Notes: generated from the letters alone by a model not told the origin. A DNA stretch of 51,111 bases from Fragilaria crotonensis (GCA_022925895.1 JAKSYS010000458.1:1-51111); one strand, 5' to 3'. Counted from the first letter of the stretch, positions 30,995-42,150 are shown. Translations and numbers: made by a program.

Positions 30995-32868
30995 GGACTT
31001 TATAACAGTAGGGTGTCGATGTGTGCTGTTGGGCGCCGTTGACTTGTTACGTGATGTGGAACGCCGAAAGGGTTAAACATTGCTGGTTCATTTCCATGTT
31101 GCCGATCAATAACTTCATTTAGATACAATTATAGCCACAATTCCTATCATTTCTAGGTAGTGCATCGAACGCGAACGTAACGCTGCTGGCGCCGCTCAAA
31201 CTTGACGCTAGCGTGTTGGGATGTATATGGAAGCCGTATGCATTGTATCCGACATGTACATCAAGTAACCCACATCCGGACGCAACCACACGCCCTTTGA
31301 CGCCTTGAGTCGAGACATTTTACGATCGTTGTTGTGAAAGGCGAAACGCTTTAGTCAATGCTCAGCACCAGCAAGTTGCATGACCACTCTGACGAACAAT
31401 TTCTGCAGTGTTCGAATTAATCTCCAATATGGGCATCATGATGGCTCCTTCTTTTCAAGTGGAAGTTGCCGGGCTGTCTTTCAATCGCATACTTTCGAAG
31501 AGCATGACATGTATGTGCCACGCAGAGGAATCAGGTCGACCAACAAGGCATAGCACGCGCTTCTCAGAGTCGCTTATCGTGAGAATTGAAGCATGACGTG
31601 CCGTGCATTTTTCTGGACTGTGGGTTTGGGCAGTCATTGAACTCCAAATGAAGTAGTCATGGCTGCTTCGTGCGTTTTGTTCCAATACTTAGCGTAGCAT
31701 CAACACTGAATTTCTTGACAGCAACCCAATGCCACATTTAGCGGCGATGGGGGGGGGGGGGGGATCCCACGAAAACTTGGCCTTTGTAAAACTGTTCACT
31801 CCATGTTCGACTCGCCAATAATTGTTGTACGTGTCAAAAGGAAAATGTCGCTTCTGATGGCCTTTCACTCTCCGCATAGCGCATAGCGCATCGCGACCTG
31901 CCTGCTCCGTTGGAATACAAATCGCCAGCCAGATCGGGACAATGGAACGAGCGTATGGTGCAACGAATTGGCACGTGGCAGAAGTATTCATGTGGAATCA
32001 GGGCGATTATATATGACGTAGCATGATGGAGCTTGATCCATTCTCGTTTCGTCTTTAGTTTGTTGGTGTCGCTTTTTGACTGCGTTGGATCTGTCAGTCG
32101 TCAAGTTCATGTTTCATGGTTCACGATGGTCCTTCAGCGCTCCAGACTCCGGAGCACTTTCTATTACGGAGAATGGCTTCCAACAGATGCGATTGGCGAG
32201 CATCACTGAGCATTCGACTTAGCATCGTGTGTGTATGTCATTGAAGCACAAGAAGGGTGAAGGCGAGGATTGTTTTGTTCCCTTGTTTTAAATACTCCGG
32301 TATCGGATACATGTAGGTTCATAGACTCGGAGACGGTAGTACTAGTTGTACTTGTGACTTGTGATGGAACTGGAATATCACTTGGAGCTCCGTATGTCAG
32401 TCTACCAGTACAGTATGCGCCAGTATACGGATTACATGGCGAGAACTCGAGTATGCATGTATGCATACATCATGCATACTACTAGTTACGAGTAGTCCTT
32501 GGAATGCTATGGATGCAGACGTACCAGGAACAGTAGGAATTATACAGGTTGGGGGGTAGGATAATGCGAAACGAGTGGACACTTCGCAAAAGATTTCTCG
32601 AACAAACGCATACATTTAAATATTTTATGTCGTTAAAAACCACGTCTTACGAAGACCAACGTTCACATTTTCCACCATCGTCAACTTTGTTTGTGTTTGC
32701 TGATTGTTGAATGCTCGGAGGAGTCATACCTGGAACTATACTCCAATTGTATTTCATACTCTATATAGGAGCATAATCCGCACTTGGTGGAGAGCATAGT
32801 TGGACCGTGGAATTACTCTGACTCCAGAGTCCAGTGTTGACATTTCGCATATCTGTAGATTAATCGAC
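30995..32868. other. Duplicated 3' region and intergenic DNA
   Basis: To about 32260 this is the copy-2 counterpart of 10594-12040. It includes a 15-G run at 31749-31763. From 32260 to 32868 the sequence is unique and AT-rich, with ATGCATGTATGCATACATC-type palindromes near 32448-32475, and probably contains the promoter of the coiled-coil gene. No gene is recognised. Confidence 0.5.
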
Positions 32869-35408
32869 ATGACGAGTCGACGACAAGGCGCTGCCGTTCC
32901 CCTGTTCTCTCCGACGCAAGTGCCCTCGCGAGAACATGTGTTGCGTTCCATATGGTCTTCTTCTCCAATCATGGCTACGGCGGAATCGAGCGCCATGGCG
33001 ACGCCGCGCAGAATGAGGATGGTCGACACGTACAATCACAATACAAAACATACTGACGTGTCGCATTCCATGGACCAATTCTATTCTCCACTTGCCGGTG
33101 TCGGAGCTTCTCCAATCTCTGTCATATCAGATGGGACTTCCTTTCGCAGTTCCATGCCCGTCGATATGTTCAGTTTCGACTATGTTAGCACCTGCCAATC
33201 GGAACATGAATTGAACCAAATTGTGGAAACATTGCAACACGACAATCCTGGAAGCTATCCCTCACTTTTGAGAACAGCACGACGACAATTGGAAGCTGTC
33301 ACTGCCGAACGAAAGACTGTTTCCTGGGCGCAGCAAAAATCTTCTATGCATAACTATCATCACTCGTCCATGCCAATGCCGTCGACAACTACGTCGCCAT
33401 CCCAAGATCACTCGTCACTGGCCATGTCGATTTCCACCACCATGCTAGACGATTCACTACAAGTATCTCCTACTCCAAAGCCCAGACGAAACAACAATAG
33501 TACGACCACCACAACAACGGCATCCACCAGGTTGTTCAACCTTGCCGAGGAACCCTTTGCAGAGGAATTGGATCAAGTCCAGGAAGAACGCTGTCAGTTG
33601 GAACAGCAGCTGACGCACCAAGTGCAACAACTGCAGAAACGCCTGGATAACAACCGCGACGTAAAAGATCAACATCAGTTGTCACTTACCAGGAAGATCC
33701 AAGACTTGGAGACCGCACGGGCGACGGCAGAAGAAAAGGTGAAGCGACTGGAGCAAGCGTTGGAAACATCGAACTCCAAACACCAATCCATGCTCAAATC
33801 CATTGAGCATACTGCTCAGCAGGACGCGACAGAACTTCGTCGACAACTAGAAATCGAACAGAAACAAAGTCGCGACTCGATTCAGGCGGCTCGTCAAACA
33901 GAACAGCGACTGCGACACGAACTGGAACACATTCGACAACACACTAAATCTGCAGAGCAAGCCGAAGCATCCCTGGAACATTCCAAGGCCCAGCTCAGTG
34001 CGATTCGTAATGAACAGGTGAATCTGCTGATGGTCTTGCAGCGAGCTATTGGTCACGATACTGCCAGTGTGAGTTTATTCGATGTGCCTTCGATCAAGGA
34101 TATTGCACGTTCATTTACATTTTGGCTCACACTTTATACAGGTGGCTGCAATGGATTCAAAGGAAAGGCACGACTTGGTCCGCAATGTATCCCTTAAACT
34201 GGCTTCGAGCAAAGCGGCTGTCAAGGCCTTTGCTCAAGCTATGGCATCCGCAGAAAATGACAGGTCCACACTTAAGGATGCCCATCGTTTAGCTCAAACC
34301 CGAATTAAGGAACTAAAAACCCTAAACGAACGGTTGAAACGCGAGAATGAATTGCTGGTGAAACAGAATGCCTCATTGAACGATCGCGTGGAGGACATTC
34401 AAACACAAGCATCGACTCAGCTGCAGACTCTGGAAGCAAGGCAGCAGGAATATCAAGAAACAATTGCGCTTCTGAAGAAACAAGTGCGATCGTCGGAGAC
34501 GTCCGTCAGCATGGCGTTGTACCAACGGACTGCCACCGAGTCACGAATGGCACAGAAGCAGTTGGAGGAAAAGAATGCCCGCATTGATCAATTGGAGAAG
34601 AAGCTGGATCTCGTTCAACAGATGGGACGTCAAATGAAGGAGCAGTATGAGAGATCCATGAAGGAGAGAGAACGAGTTTTGGAGGACCACCTTCAGAAGG
34701 AGTCGTTGCAACAGCACCAAAATCAGGAGCAAACTGTCCGAGCTAGTATTCAGGACGAGATTCAACGAAGACAACATCACGGAAAAGAACGTAGACTACA
34801 AGAAACTAAACGTGTGCGTGCCCTTCTGGAAATGGCTCCACTTGCTACGAACTCTGACGCTATTAAGATAACTTCAATCCACCTGTCGGAAAGTCAAGTG
34901 GGAAACTCTAAGCGAAAGGACGAATTCTCCTGCAACAGCAGTGAAGACTACTACCCCGCCAATCCATCGCCCTCCACCGCCACCGCCTCCTCGTGTATCA
35001 CCAGATGGGTCGACGCCATCGCCACATCACAGCACGAAAAGGCTCGATCCACCCGCCTCCAGGTTTCCCTTCACCCCGCCTTTGCCACCCCCGCCACCTC
35101 GACCTGTTGTCTCGTCAGTGCAAGGAGGTGTCCCACATTCAAGGTCTCCAGCTCCAAGTGACAATGGCCTTCCCAAACTACAAAAATTTCCCATCTCCAT
35201 TTTTTCTGACGAAGTCGCCCCTCCGCCCCCTCCGCAGAGGTCATCTCCTATTCCAAGTCCATCTCCGAAGGTTACACAAAGGGCGTATAAGAGACTGAAC
35301 GCCATCACTGCAGCAGGTGGACGCAATAGCATTCGGGAGAAACTCAATACCATTCGTCGTTCTCCACTCGGCAATGCTACAAATACAACCAGAGGTGTAG
35401 CCTTTTAA
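32869..35408 (+). CDS. Coiled-coil protein with proline-rich C-terminus (spliced)
   Basis: The first in-frame ATG is at 32869 (MTSRRQGAAVPLFSP). Exon 1 runs to 34068; a 73-bp phase-0 intron with GTGAGT donor (34069) and TACAG acceptor (34141) joins DTAS to VAAMDSKERH. Residues ~1-245 are Ser/Thr-rich and disordered with NQIVETLQHDNPGSYPSLL; from ~245 onwards, through exon 2, are long heptad coiled coils (LEQQLTHQVQQLQKRL, LKTLNERLKRENELL, LEEKNARIDQLEKKLDLVQ). The coding frame then shifts to a Pro-rich tail (HRPPPPPPPRVSP, FTPPLPPPPPRPV) ending RSPLGNATNTTRGVAF at 35408. The second shift needs another small intron (possible GT at 34812 or 34893, AG at 34938) or a 1-base error near 34915. A cytoskeletal or scaffold role is plausible; the family is not recognised. 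Confidence 0.78.
34069..34141 (+). other. Spliceosomal intron, 73 bp
   Basis: GTGAGT...TACAG, phase 0. Without removal the reading frame stops at 34195; with removal it continues uninterrupted as coiled coil for over 220 residues. Confidence 0.8.
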
Positions 35409-35930
35409 GTTTAGAGTATACCTTCTTGAAATCACAGTGTTGTTTTGTGGAGAAAAGAATTCTCGTAGTACAGCAGGACAATTCCATGTTCGTTCACATA
35501 AAAACCTTTGAACGGTAATGTAGAAAAGGGGTTCTGGATGTCATACGCCAAAAGCAAGCAATCTACGGTAGATGATGTGATTGGGATCGAACTCTTGACG
35601 AATCAAACATGGGATCCTAAAACCACTTCCGTGTAGTTTGCTCAGAGTCGGGTTACGCGATTCACATGTCCGGTCCAAGAACGCATGCTGGTGCCTATGC
35701 AATTCGGACAGGTCTCACGTCACGTTTCGAGAGTCGCCTCAAGCGGGAACTTTGTCCGCTGCGCTCGACAAGGGAGTCATTGTCATTCAATACTATAAAT
35801 CAGATCTAGAAAAAAATTATGGTGCTCATCCTTGGGAATCCACCAGCAACTACAAAAAGGACATAGTCAATGACGACAAACAGCACACACACTGACCACC
35901 TGCGATTGAACTATTCCACGCGATCCTCAT
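35409..35930. other. Convergent intergenic region
   Basis: Lies between the 3' ends of the coiled-coil gene and the SPVT gene. No gene is recognised; the frame at 35638-35895 has no supporting feature. Confidence 0.5.
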
Positions 35931-37046
35931 CTAACGTCGACGAGTCCACCAGCCAGAATCTTCATCCTCTAGATCGTCCTCCGCATTCGGATCCTCCTCC
36001 TCTCCAGGCTGATCCACATCCTCATTATCATCCTCCGCGACTGGGCTATCAGTAAATGGAGGATCGGCTATTGGGCTGGGGGCAACGGGTTCACCTACAG
36101 GATTGCTGGTGAGTGGGATCATGGTTATTGGACTGTCAGTGACGGGACTACCATACACCGGGCTGTCGGTGACTGGGCTGTCGGTGACAGGAGTTTCAGT
36201 AACAGGACTGTCGGTGACTGGGCTGTCGGTGACTGGACTTTCAGTAACTGGGCTGTCGGTGACTGGACTTTCAGCAACTGGGCTGTCGGTGTCGGGACTT
36301 TCAGTAACTGGGCTGTCGGTGACGGGACTTTCAGTAACTGGGCTGTCGGTGAGAGGAATACCGGTAACTGGGCTGTCGGTGACGGGACTTTCAGTAACTG
36401 GGCTGTCGGTGAGAGGAATACCGGTAACTGGGCTGTCGGTGACGGGACTTTCAGTAACTGGGCTGTCGCAAACTGGTGCGAGTGTGACGGGACTATCAGT
36501 AAGTGGGCTCAAGGTGACAGGACGGTCGGTGACTGGGCTGCCGGAACTTCCAGCAAATGGGCTTGAGGTCACTGGACTATCGGACAGTGGACTGGGAGCG
36601 ACAGGGTGCGACACTGGATTGTTGGTAAGTGGACTCATGCTAACTGGACTGTCCGTAGCAGAACTGATGGTAACTGGACTCTCGCTGACTGGGCTGATGT
36701 GAAATGCTGGACTGTTCTCCTCCGTTCCTTCTTCATCGTTGCCGACAGGTGGATCCTCCTCGTGTTCCTCCTCGATTTCTATATCAAAGTCTTCTTCTTC
36801 TCCGTCACCTTCCTCCTCCACTGTAAACGAAAATTCCCGCGAAGTGCCGTGGCGAGAATTGACCCCACGAAGGTTGATGCTGATGGGCACCAAGGGCGAG
36901 CTGAGCTTATTCAATCGTCGTGCCTTCTCTTCAATGGATTCCGTTGTGCGATCATTGTCACCTCTGAGTTGTGCATCAGTGACGGAACAGGAGAGGAGAA
37001 GGAGAGCAGCTAATGCAGTTGACTTGTTCAGTGTGTAGGAGATCAT
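35931..37046 (-). CDS. Secreted SPVT-repeat acidic protein, 371 aa, RXL motif
   Basis: ATG at 37046. Signal peptide MISYTLNKSTALAALLLL with cleavage probably after TDA (residue 25). RRL at 43-45 is the RXL processing-type motif. SSPLVPISINLRGVNSRHGT and FSFTVEEE match the acidic paralogues. An acidic stretch (DFDIEIEEEHEEDPP) is followed by about 20 five-residue units of S-P-V-T-D or S-P-V-T-E and variants (residues ~125-310), then a second acidic stretch and the terminal DSGWWTRRR. The repeats offer dense Ser/Thr sites for phosphorylation or glycosylation beside Pro. Compared with the 508- and 190-aa genes the ends are conserved and the repeat is unrelated. Convergent with the coiled-coil gene. 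A cell-wall or matrix role is inferred from secretion, RXL and composition. Confidence 0.88.
   Translation of the reverse strand: MISYTLNKSTALAALLLLSCSVTDAQLRGDNDRTTESIEEKARRLNKLSSPLVPISINLRGVNSRHGTSREFSFTVEEEGDGEEEDFDIEIEEEHEEDPPVGNDEEGTEENSPAFHISPVSESPVTISSATDSPVSMSPLTNNPVSHPVAPSPLSDSPVTSSPFAGSSGSPVTDRPVTLSPLTDSPVTLAPVCDSPVTESPVTDSPVTGIPLTDSPVTESPVTDSPVTGIPLTDSPVTESPVTDSPVTESPDTDSPVAESPVTDSPVTESPVTDSPVTDSPVTETPVTDSPVTDSPVYGSPVTDSPITMIPLTSNPVGEPVAPSPIADPPFTDSPVAEDDNEDVDQPGEEEDPNAEDDLEDEDSGWWTRRR
36060..36690 (-). repeat. SPVT-encoding tandem repeat
   Basis: 15-bp units of the GACAGCCCAGTTACT type and 30-bp or 60-bp higher-order copies, including a near-perfect 60-bp duplication around 36346-36465. 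All length changes are in frame. The reverse strand is also open across the array, a by-product. Confidence 0.88.
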
Positions 37047-37117
37047 ATCTGGGTGATGGGTTTTGTCGTTATGGATTGAATATAATGAAATGTGATGTTG
37101 TGAGATGAATTGATGTT

Positions 37118-37146
37118 TTTGGGTTCACCTGGATAAGTGAGTCGTC
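37118..37146 (-). promoter_or_regulatory. Conserved upstream motif of the secreted repeat family
   Basis: On the minus strand: GACGACTC, ACTTAT, then CCAGGTGAACCCAAA. It ends 71 bp before the ATG at 37046. It is the same block as at 8956-8983 and 30310-30337. Confidence 0.55.
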
Positions 37147-37995
37147 GATGAAAGGCATAAAACGCGTTGGGCCTATTGACTAAGTGTCAATTTGAAATGA
37201 CCCTTGTAAGGGGTTCGGATGGTATGATCGATACGACAATAAGGTGTATATTGGATATTGTTCAGTATCTGTAGGAGCGTGACAGCGTGACGGCGGGACA
37301 CTGGGTTGTTGAAGAACATGGACAGGAGTCAACCACGATGCATTTATTTTCTTTGTGTAAAGTACTCCCAGTGAAGCACATGGCCCGACGGAGTGTGCAA
37401 GGAGGAATAACTTGAGCAACCGCATTTCCAATAAGTTCGTCATCGCACTACGAGAGAACTCGGTGTACCGTACTCGGAGTAACAGGTACCCAGAATGACT
37501 TGCTTCGTCCTTGTTCCAGTCAATCAATGTACCTGGTCCCAGTTCTGGGAGTGGATGTGATTGATCCTTGATCCATTCTGAATTCACTTTTGAAAGTCGT
37601 ACATCCGTTACTGGCATTTAGTACTGTAGCAGCCCATAGTAATTAGAACTCGTACCCCGCTTGTCGTAGTTGTGTTTGCTTGTTGATCCTCATGCAAATG
37701 CTGACATGACACGTTGAGGAGTAACGAACTGGCCATCAAGGGCATGCGGTAAAATATCATGAGAATCATCATTCAGTGTAGTTGTGTAATCGATATGATG
37801 GTAAGGCAAAGCGTCTCGCTGAGTTGGCGTACCCTTATTGTCTTGTGGCATGTCATTCGTCCAGTGTTCGTCTTGAATCCAGGAGGAAATAATTATGGGA
37901 ATCAACCTATTTGCCTGGAGAATATCCTCTCCGTAAGGTCGCGGATCGTGGAAAGCAAAGGTACCATTCGGCTACCCCCTTTTAAGATTAGAGCA
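37147..37995. other. Intergenic region, no gene recognised
   Basis: A 145-codon minus-strand frame with ATG at 37617 (MPVTDVRLSKVNSEW) ends at 37180, close to the SPVT promoter. It has no recognisable domain, so it is listed as a weak candidate only. The rest holds the promoter of the SPVT gene and the 3' flank of the S28 gene. Confidence 0.4.
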
Positions 37996-39318
37996 CTACT
38001 TGACCGACGTTGACATGCCTGGCACTTGCTCTCGCACATACTTTCCAGGTTGAATTTCATCCAACCATGCCGCTAAAATGTTGCGAATCGTTACGAACCC
38101 AGAAACAATGTCTGGCGTGTCTTGATCCGATGGACCAACATGAGTTAGATCTGAGTGATGCGCACCATTTTCGAAGTTGATGGTTAACAATGTATCGCTC
38201 AGGTTCTGCAAGATGCCACCCACAGACCACCCGTCATTGAGTCCGTTGGTAAAAAGAATATGACTAGCATTCGTTGATCCGACCAAATCATCGAAGTGCC
38301 ATTCGTCCACCAGTTTTCTAGGTTGCGGCGTGACTTGAAAACGCGTCTGACAGTGCTGTACCAGCCAATCCATGCTCCACTCTCGTTCTGGGAACATACT
38401 TGCCTTGGAGAAACCAATCGCTTCCACCAAGAGAGTGCACGTTTGGAAATCCCACCGTTCGCCCGACAATCCCGTCCCCACCCCACTCCAGTCCCCACCC
38501 GACAGTGTCGCATTGGGACCACTTGGCAATTGCAACGACATGTTGACGCAATCCTTGTCCTTATTCCTTTTCTTGTGGGTGTTATTGTAATTTTCAAGTT
38601 GATCTGATGACATCAAGTGTTGCTTCACAAACTGTGACACAATTTGAATGGGATCCCAATGAATTGATGAAAATGTCTCGAAAGCCTGATAGAGACTTGT
38701 CTTTGTTGCATTGTTACGAATGGCATCATTCCAATTAGTGGGAGTATAGTTTGCCATATTGTCGTTTGCAAATGTATATGCCACAATCATCATGAGTTCT
38801 TCGCCCAACATTGACATGGTACGCACATACTCTGGCTGACTCTGACGACAAAATCCCAATGCCACCACCATATGCTCCACATTTTCCAGAGTATCAGGCA
38901 ATTCATGCAACAATACGTACTGAACCATGGACAAGGTTTGTCGTACATGATTGGCACAATTCGGTCGAGTCCGATCGGCCACCACCGTAATGTGGTCGTA
39001 GTACGCAGCAGCACCACCCAACTCTGATACTTGTTGAGAATGAAACAACATGGGTGCGGATGCGGCATAGGCCATATCCACAATGTCTGGAAATCGCAAC
39101 CGCGCCATGGCACTCAACCAACCGGGGTAGGAACCTCCGACAGTTACAATGGGACAGTACAGTGGTGACGTGCGGTTCAGTGAACAGTTCAAAGGTAGTT
39201 GATACGCTTTAATCAAACGCATGGCATGCTTCAGGGCTTCTTGGGGGAGTGAGGAGTTGTTCGAGGAGTGTTTTGTCATGCACAAGTAGAAGTGACTCTC
39301 TACTAGAGGTGATTCAGT
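37996..39318 (-). pseudogene. Serine peptidase family S28 (Pro-X carboxypeptidase/DPP2-like), 5'-truncated
   Basis: The frame is open from after a TAA at 39321 to a stop at 37996. It contains the S28 nucleophile motif VTVGGSYPGWLSAMARLRFP (Ser 52 counting from the TTG at 39285), AYAASAP, the WDFQTCTLLVEAIGF segment, ILFTNGLNDGWSVGGI (Asp near 350) and ENGAHHSDL (His near 378). The full triad and several N-glycosylation sites are present. Family members are usually 450-500 residues and begin with a signal peptide and a QxLDHF-type region; here the first ~80-100 residues are missing and the remaining text starts near ESHFY, which may be the eroded EHRYYG motif. MULE 2 begins 140 bp upstream. 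Either the 5' exon was lost in the rearrangement or it lies beyond an intron that I cannot find. Confidence 0.8.
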
Positions 39319-39449
39319 TTAGTCTACCTGCACTGGAACTGTGACGTCCCCGCACATGTCGGATGGCAGGACAGACGACTCTATCCTGACATGTCTTACC
39401 GTCTTACCTGTTGTATGCATAGAATGTAGTGGTTGCGGTGATAAAACAA

Positions 39450-39458
39450 AAAAACAAA
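39450..39458. repeat. MULE 2 target-site duplication, left
   Basis: AAAAACAAA, repeated exactly at 46972-46980. Nine base pairs is the usual length for Mutator-like elements. Confidence 0.88.
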
Positions 39459-39930
39459 GGGGAAATTACAATATCACGCTTTTTTTTGCCACTTTGCAAT
39501 ATAGTACAATGACTTACTATCCACAAATTCGTATTTTACTATATACTACATTTATAATTGTATTTTACAATATCACGCATTGTGAAAAGAGACATTTACA
39601 ATATCACGCATTGTTTTGCCTTTTATATCGCGCTTTTGTCGCCTGCCATGCCCGATCCACGGACGTCATGGTACACCGTCTCGTAACATTCATCAAAGAT
39701 GGTTCACACTCATCGCTCCACCATGTCGTACATACGCAACGAACATCATCATCACTCACTTCTCATCTGTCGTTCGTTTACTAAGCGTCATACTTTGAGT
39801 GTGGTCATAATTCTTCTCCTGCTCTTTGTTTCAGAACAACAACTCAATCTTCATCTATATGGTCAACAAAATGGCACCAAATCTGAGATCAACAGTATTC
39901 CCATACACAATCTGCGTCACGGTACTGTAC
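39459..39930. repeat. MULE 2 left terminal inverted repeat
   Basis: Pairs with 46490-46971 in reverse complement. It contains the same subterminal ACAATATCACGC modules as MULE 1. Confidence 0.9.
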
Positions 39931-40012
39931 GACCTATTGAAGCAAATTTCCAATCTTACATAAACAATGATCTCATCGTGGCATGCTTCATGATGTACCG
40001 TTCTCGTTTCTT

Positions 40013-42150
40013 CTACTTATTGTCATTGTTACCAACTAGTGCACTAGGACAAGTTCTTCGGTTGTGCCCTCTTCTTCCACAAATGGAACATTTCACAGGA
40101 GAATCCTCGCTTTCAATGAACTTACTGCGTTTGCGAATTCGTTTTGTTTTCGGTCGTCCAGATTGCCGTTTTGGCACGTTTGGTTCCTTTGTTTCACCAT
40201 CATATACAGTCGTCTCCAAGCATACAGGGAAAACGTTCTTCTTGAAAGTGTTGTGCACGAACTCAAATGTGTAGAATGGATGGACCAAACTTCTCAGAAC
40301 ATAACTGAATTCCTTTTCCTGCCATTTCCTGAAGACTGCACATGCATGTCGACACGGGTACAGGAAGTCTTGCCATACCCCGCAGCTGCACCACTCCAAG
40401 TATGGTTTGACAACAAGGACACGGTCTGGATCTCCATAGGATCGTGCCATCCGTTGCACATTGTCATCGCCATTTTCATCAACTATCGATATTGGTTCCA
40501 CCACCTTGAAGTCACCACACCCCACCTCCAACTCATCGACCGTCATAGACGCAGCGGCATCCCACCTACGTTTTAGAATCTGGGCAACTCTAGGCACCAC
40601 CTCCGATCCATCTCGTTCAGCATACTTCTTTCGGCAAGCACACACTCTCGTCGTCATTATGTCAAGAATTTTGTTCACAGCCTCCAGCCATCCAAGATTC
40701 CTTGCTTCCGATAACATACTGTTCGCCGACTCGGAAGTGTTCGAAGTTACAATCCCATACCTTGGAGGCAACTGAGCAGGTGACGGTGACGGTGAATCTG
40801 AGTACCACTGAGTACTCTGCCACAGAACACCACGCCGTTATGCCTTCCAAATATGTGGCGGCCTCTGGCTTGACCTTTCGAATCTCATCTAGCAACAGGC
40901 TGGCATTTCGTGTTGAGAATGATTTGGCTATTGAACACAAACTTCGAACACTGCTTTCCATACTTCTGCGTTACATTCGCTTCGATGTGTCTAGCACAGC
41001 TCATTTCGTACTTATTCAGGAACACCGATTTCAATGCCTCCTTCAGGCCTTTGTCTCTGTCTGAAATGAAAGAAACGGCGGCCTAACAACGCCATCCGTG
41101 TCAGTGTCGCCATAGCCCTGATCATCAATGATTGGACACGCTTTTTCAACAATTCAAGCATCTTTTTCCACGTTGCTCCATCCTCGTTTCCGGCGGAGAT
41201 CATAAACCCAATGGGAAGATGTCATTGCACCCACTGAGAACTGATGCTATGTACAGAGTTCCCTTGTGTTCGCTCCTCAAATGTGTAGCATCCAACGACA
41301 CTACTGGTCGAACAAACTTCAGCAACCCATTCATGATACCAGGAAATACATGAAGATCGACAAGTCTCTTCTCCTCATCCCTAGTATACCCAATCACAGA
41401 ACCAGGATTCGTTTTCTTCAAGCCCTCCAAAAATGGGATGACCATTTCGAAGTTTTCACGGAAGCATTTCTCATGCTACTGGTTTGAAAGCGTAGCGCCC
41501 TGTACGCTGTCATGTACGAAACGACAACCCCCGACTTCGTCGCAGCTGTCTTCACAACGTCCGCCGGTGTTGGAGCTCCCTTCTTCGTGCGAACTATCTG
41601 ATCGATAACATCATCAAGCACTGCATTTCGCCTCTTCTTCCACTTTCTCCCATCAGCTGCCTGTTTAGGTCGGCACACCTCACTGTGCATACCCGTAATC
41701 TTTCGGACGCAGAACATACCGTCGGATCGCCGCCGATATCAACACACGAAACGGACAGTCGACGTGCTCCATACATTGAAATTGTTTGAAACGGTCGCAA
41801 ATGGAACGTTGCACTCTCAAACGATTACCCGATCTGACTTCATACTTTTCAATAAACGGTACCACCTCTTCCAAGGTTGAGAAGCAGTCAACGTTCGCGT
41901 CGTCAAGGATGTCATACAATACATAATCCTTTGTAGCCACTGAATTTCCCTGCTTTCTGTCGACTTCCTCTCCTGTCAGGGTGGAAGTGCCGACGCTGTG
42001 ATCGTGCTTCTCCTTGCCATCGGATTGCAAACTGTACTCGTCACTGCTGTCGCAGGTGACGTAGTCATCATCATCATCATCTCCCTCAGCCCTGTCGTCG
42101 TCGTCGTCGTCGTCATCGTCGTGATTCTCATTCCTCTTCTCTATCCTCGC
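40013..42150 (-). pseudogene. MURA-type MULE transposase, frameshifted
   Basis: Read from 42150: an Asp run, then a MuDR-type DNA-binding region (CFSTLEEVVPFIEKYEVRSG, RVQRSICDRFKQFQC, HVDCPFRV). Next is a helical linker (VIDQIVRTKKGAPTPADV), then the RNase H-fold transposase core with PVVSLDATHLRSEHKGTLY (first catalytic Asp) and MISAGNEDGATWKKML. After it come TSNTSESANSMLSEAR, a SWIM zinc finger (CSCGVWQDFLYPCRHACAV), a basic tail and a terminal zinc knuckle CSICGRRGHNRRTC. At least four frame breaks separate these. An Asp-codon repeat (GAC/GAT, 42062-42120) lies at the N-terminus. Confidence 0.88.

Larger units (their letters stand above)
22779..32260. repeat. Segmental duplication, copy 2 (interrupted by DIRS/PAT-like element and fold-back)
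   Basis: This is the partner of 1207-12040. Homologous blocks are 22779-23340 and 30037-32260. The DIRS/PAT-like element occupies 23341-29703 and the fold-back 29711-30036; neither is in copy 1. The gene content is parallel: one acidic secreted repeat protein in each copy with the same flanking DNA. A poly-G run of 15 at 31749-31763 corresponds to 6 G in copy 1. Confidence 0.85.

Noticed and set aside
31749-31763. Run of 15 G as a structural or regulatory signal
   Set aside because: The duplication partner has only 6 G at the same point, so it is most simply homopolymer slippage or an assembly artefact.
36103-36702. 199-aa plus-strand frame of repeated TGLSV units
   Set aside because: It is the antisense reading of the SPVT repeat; the minus-strand gene has a signal peptide, RXL and conserved C-terminus.
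37180-37617. 145-aa minus-strand frame as a gene
   Set aside because: It starts with ATG but has no recognisable domain, overlaps the SPVT promoter region and has no supporting paralogue in the window; mentioned only as a weak candidate.
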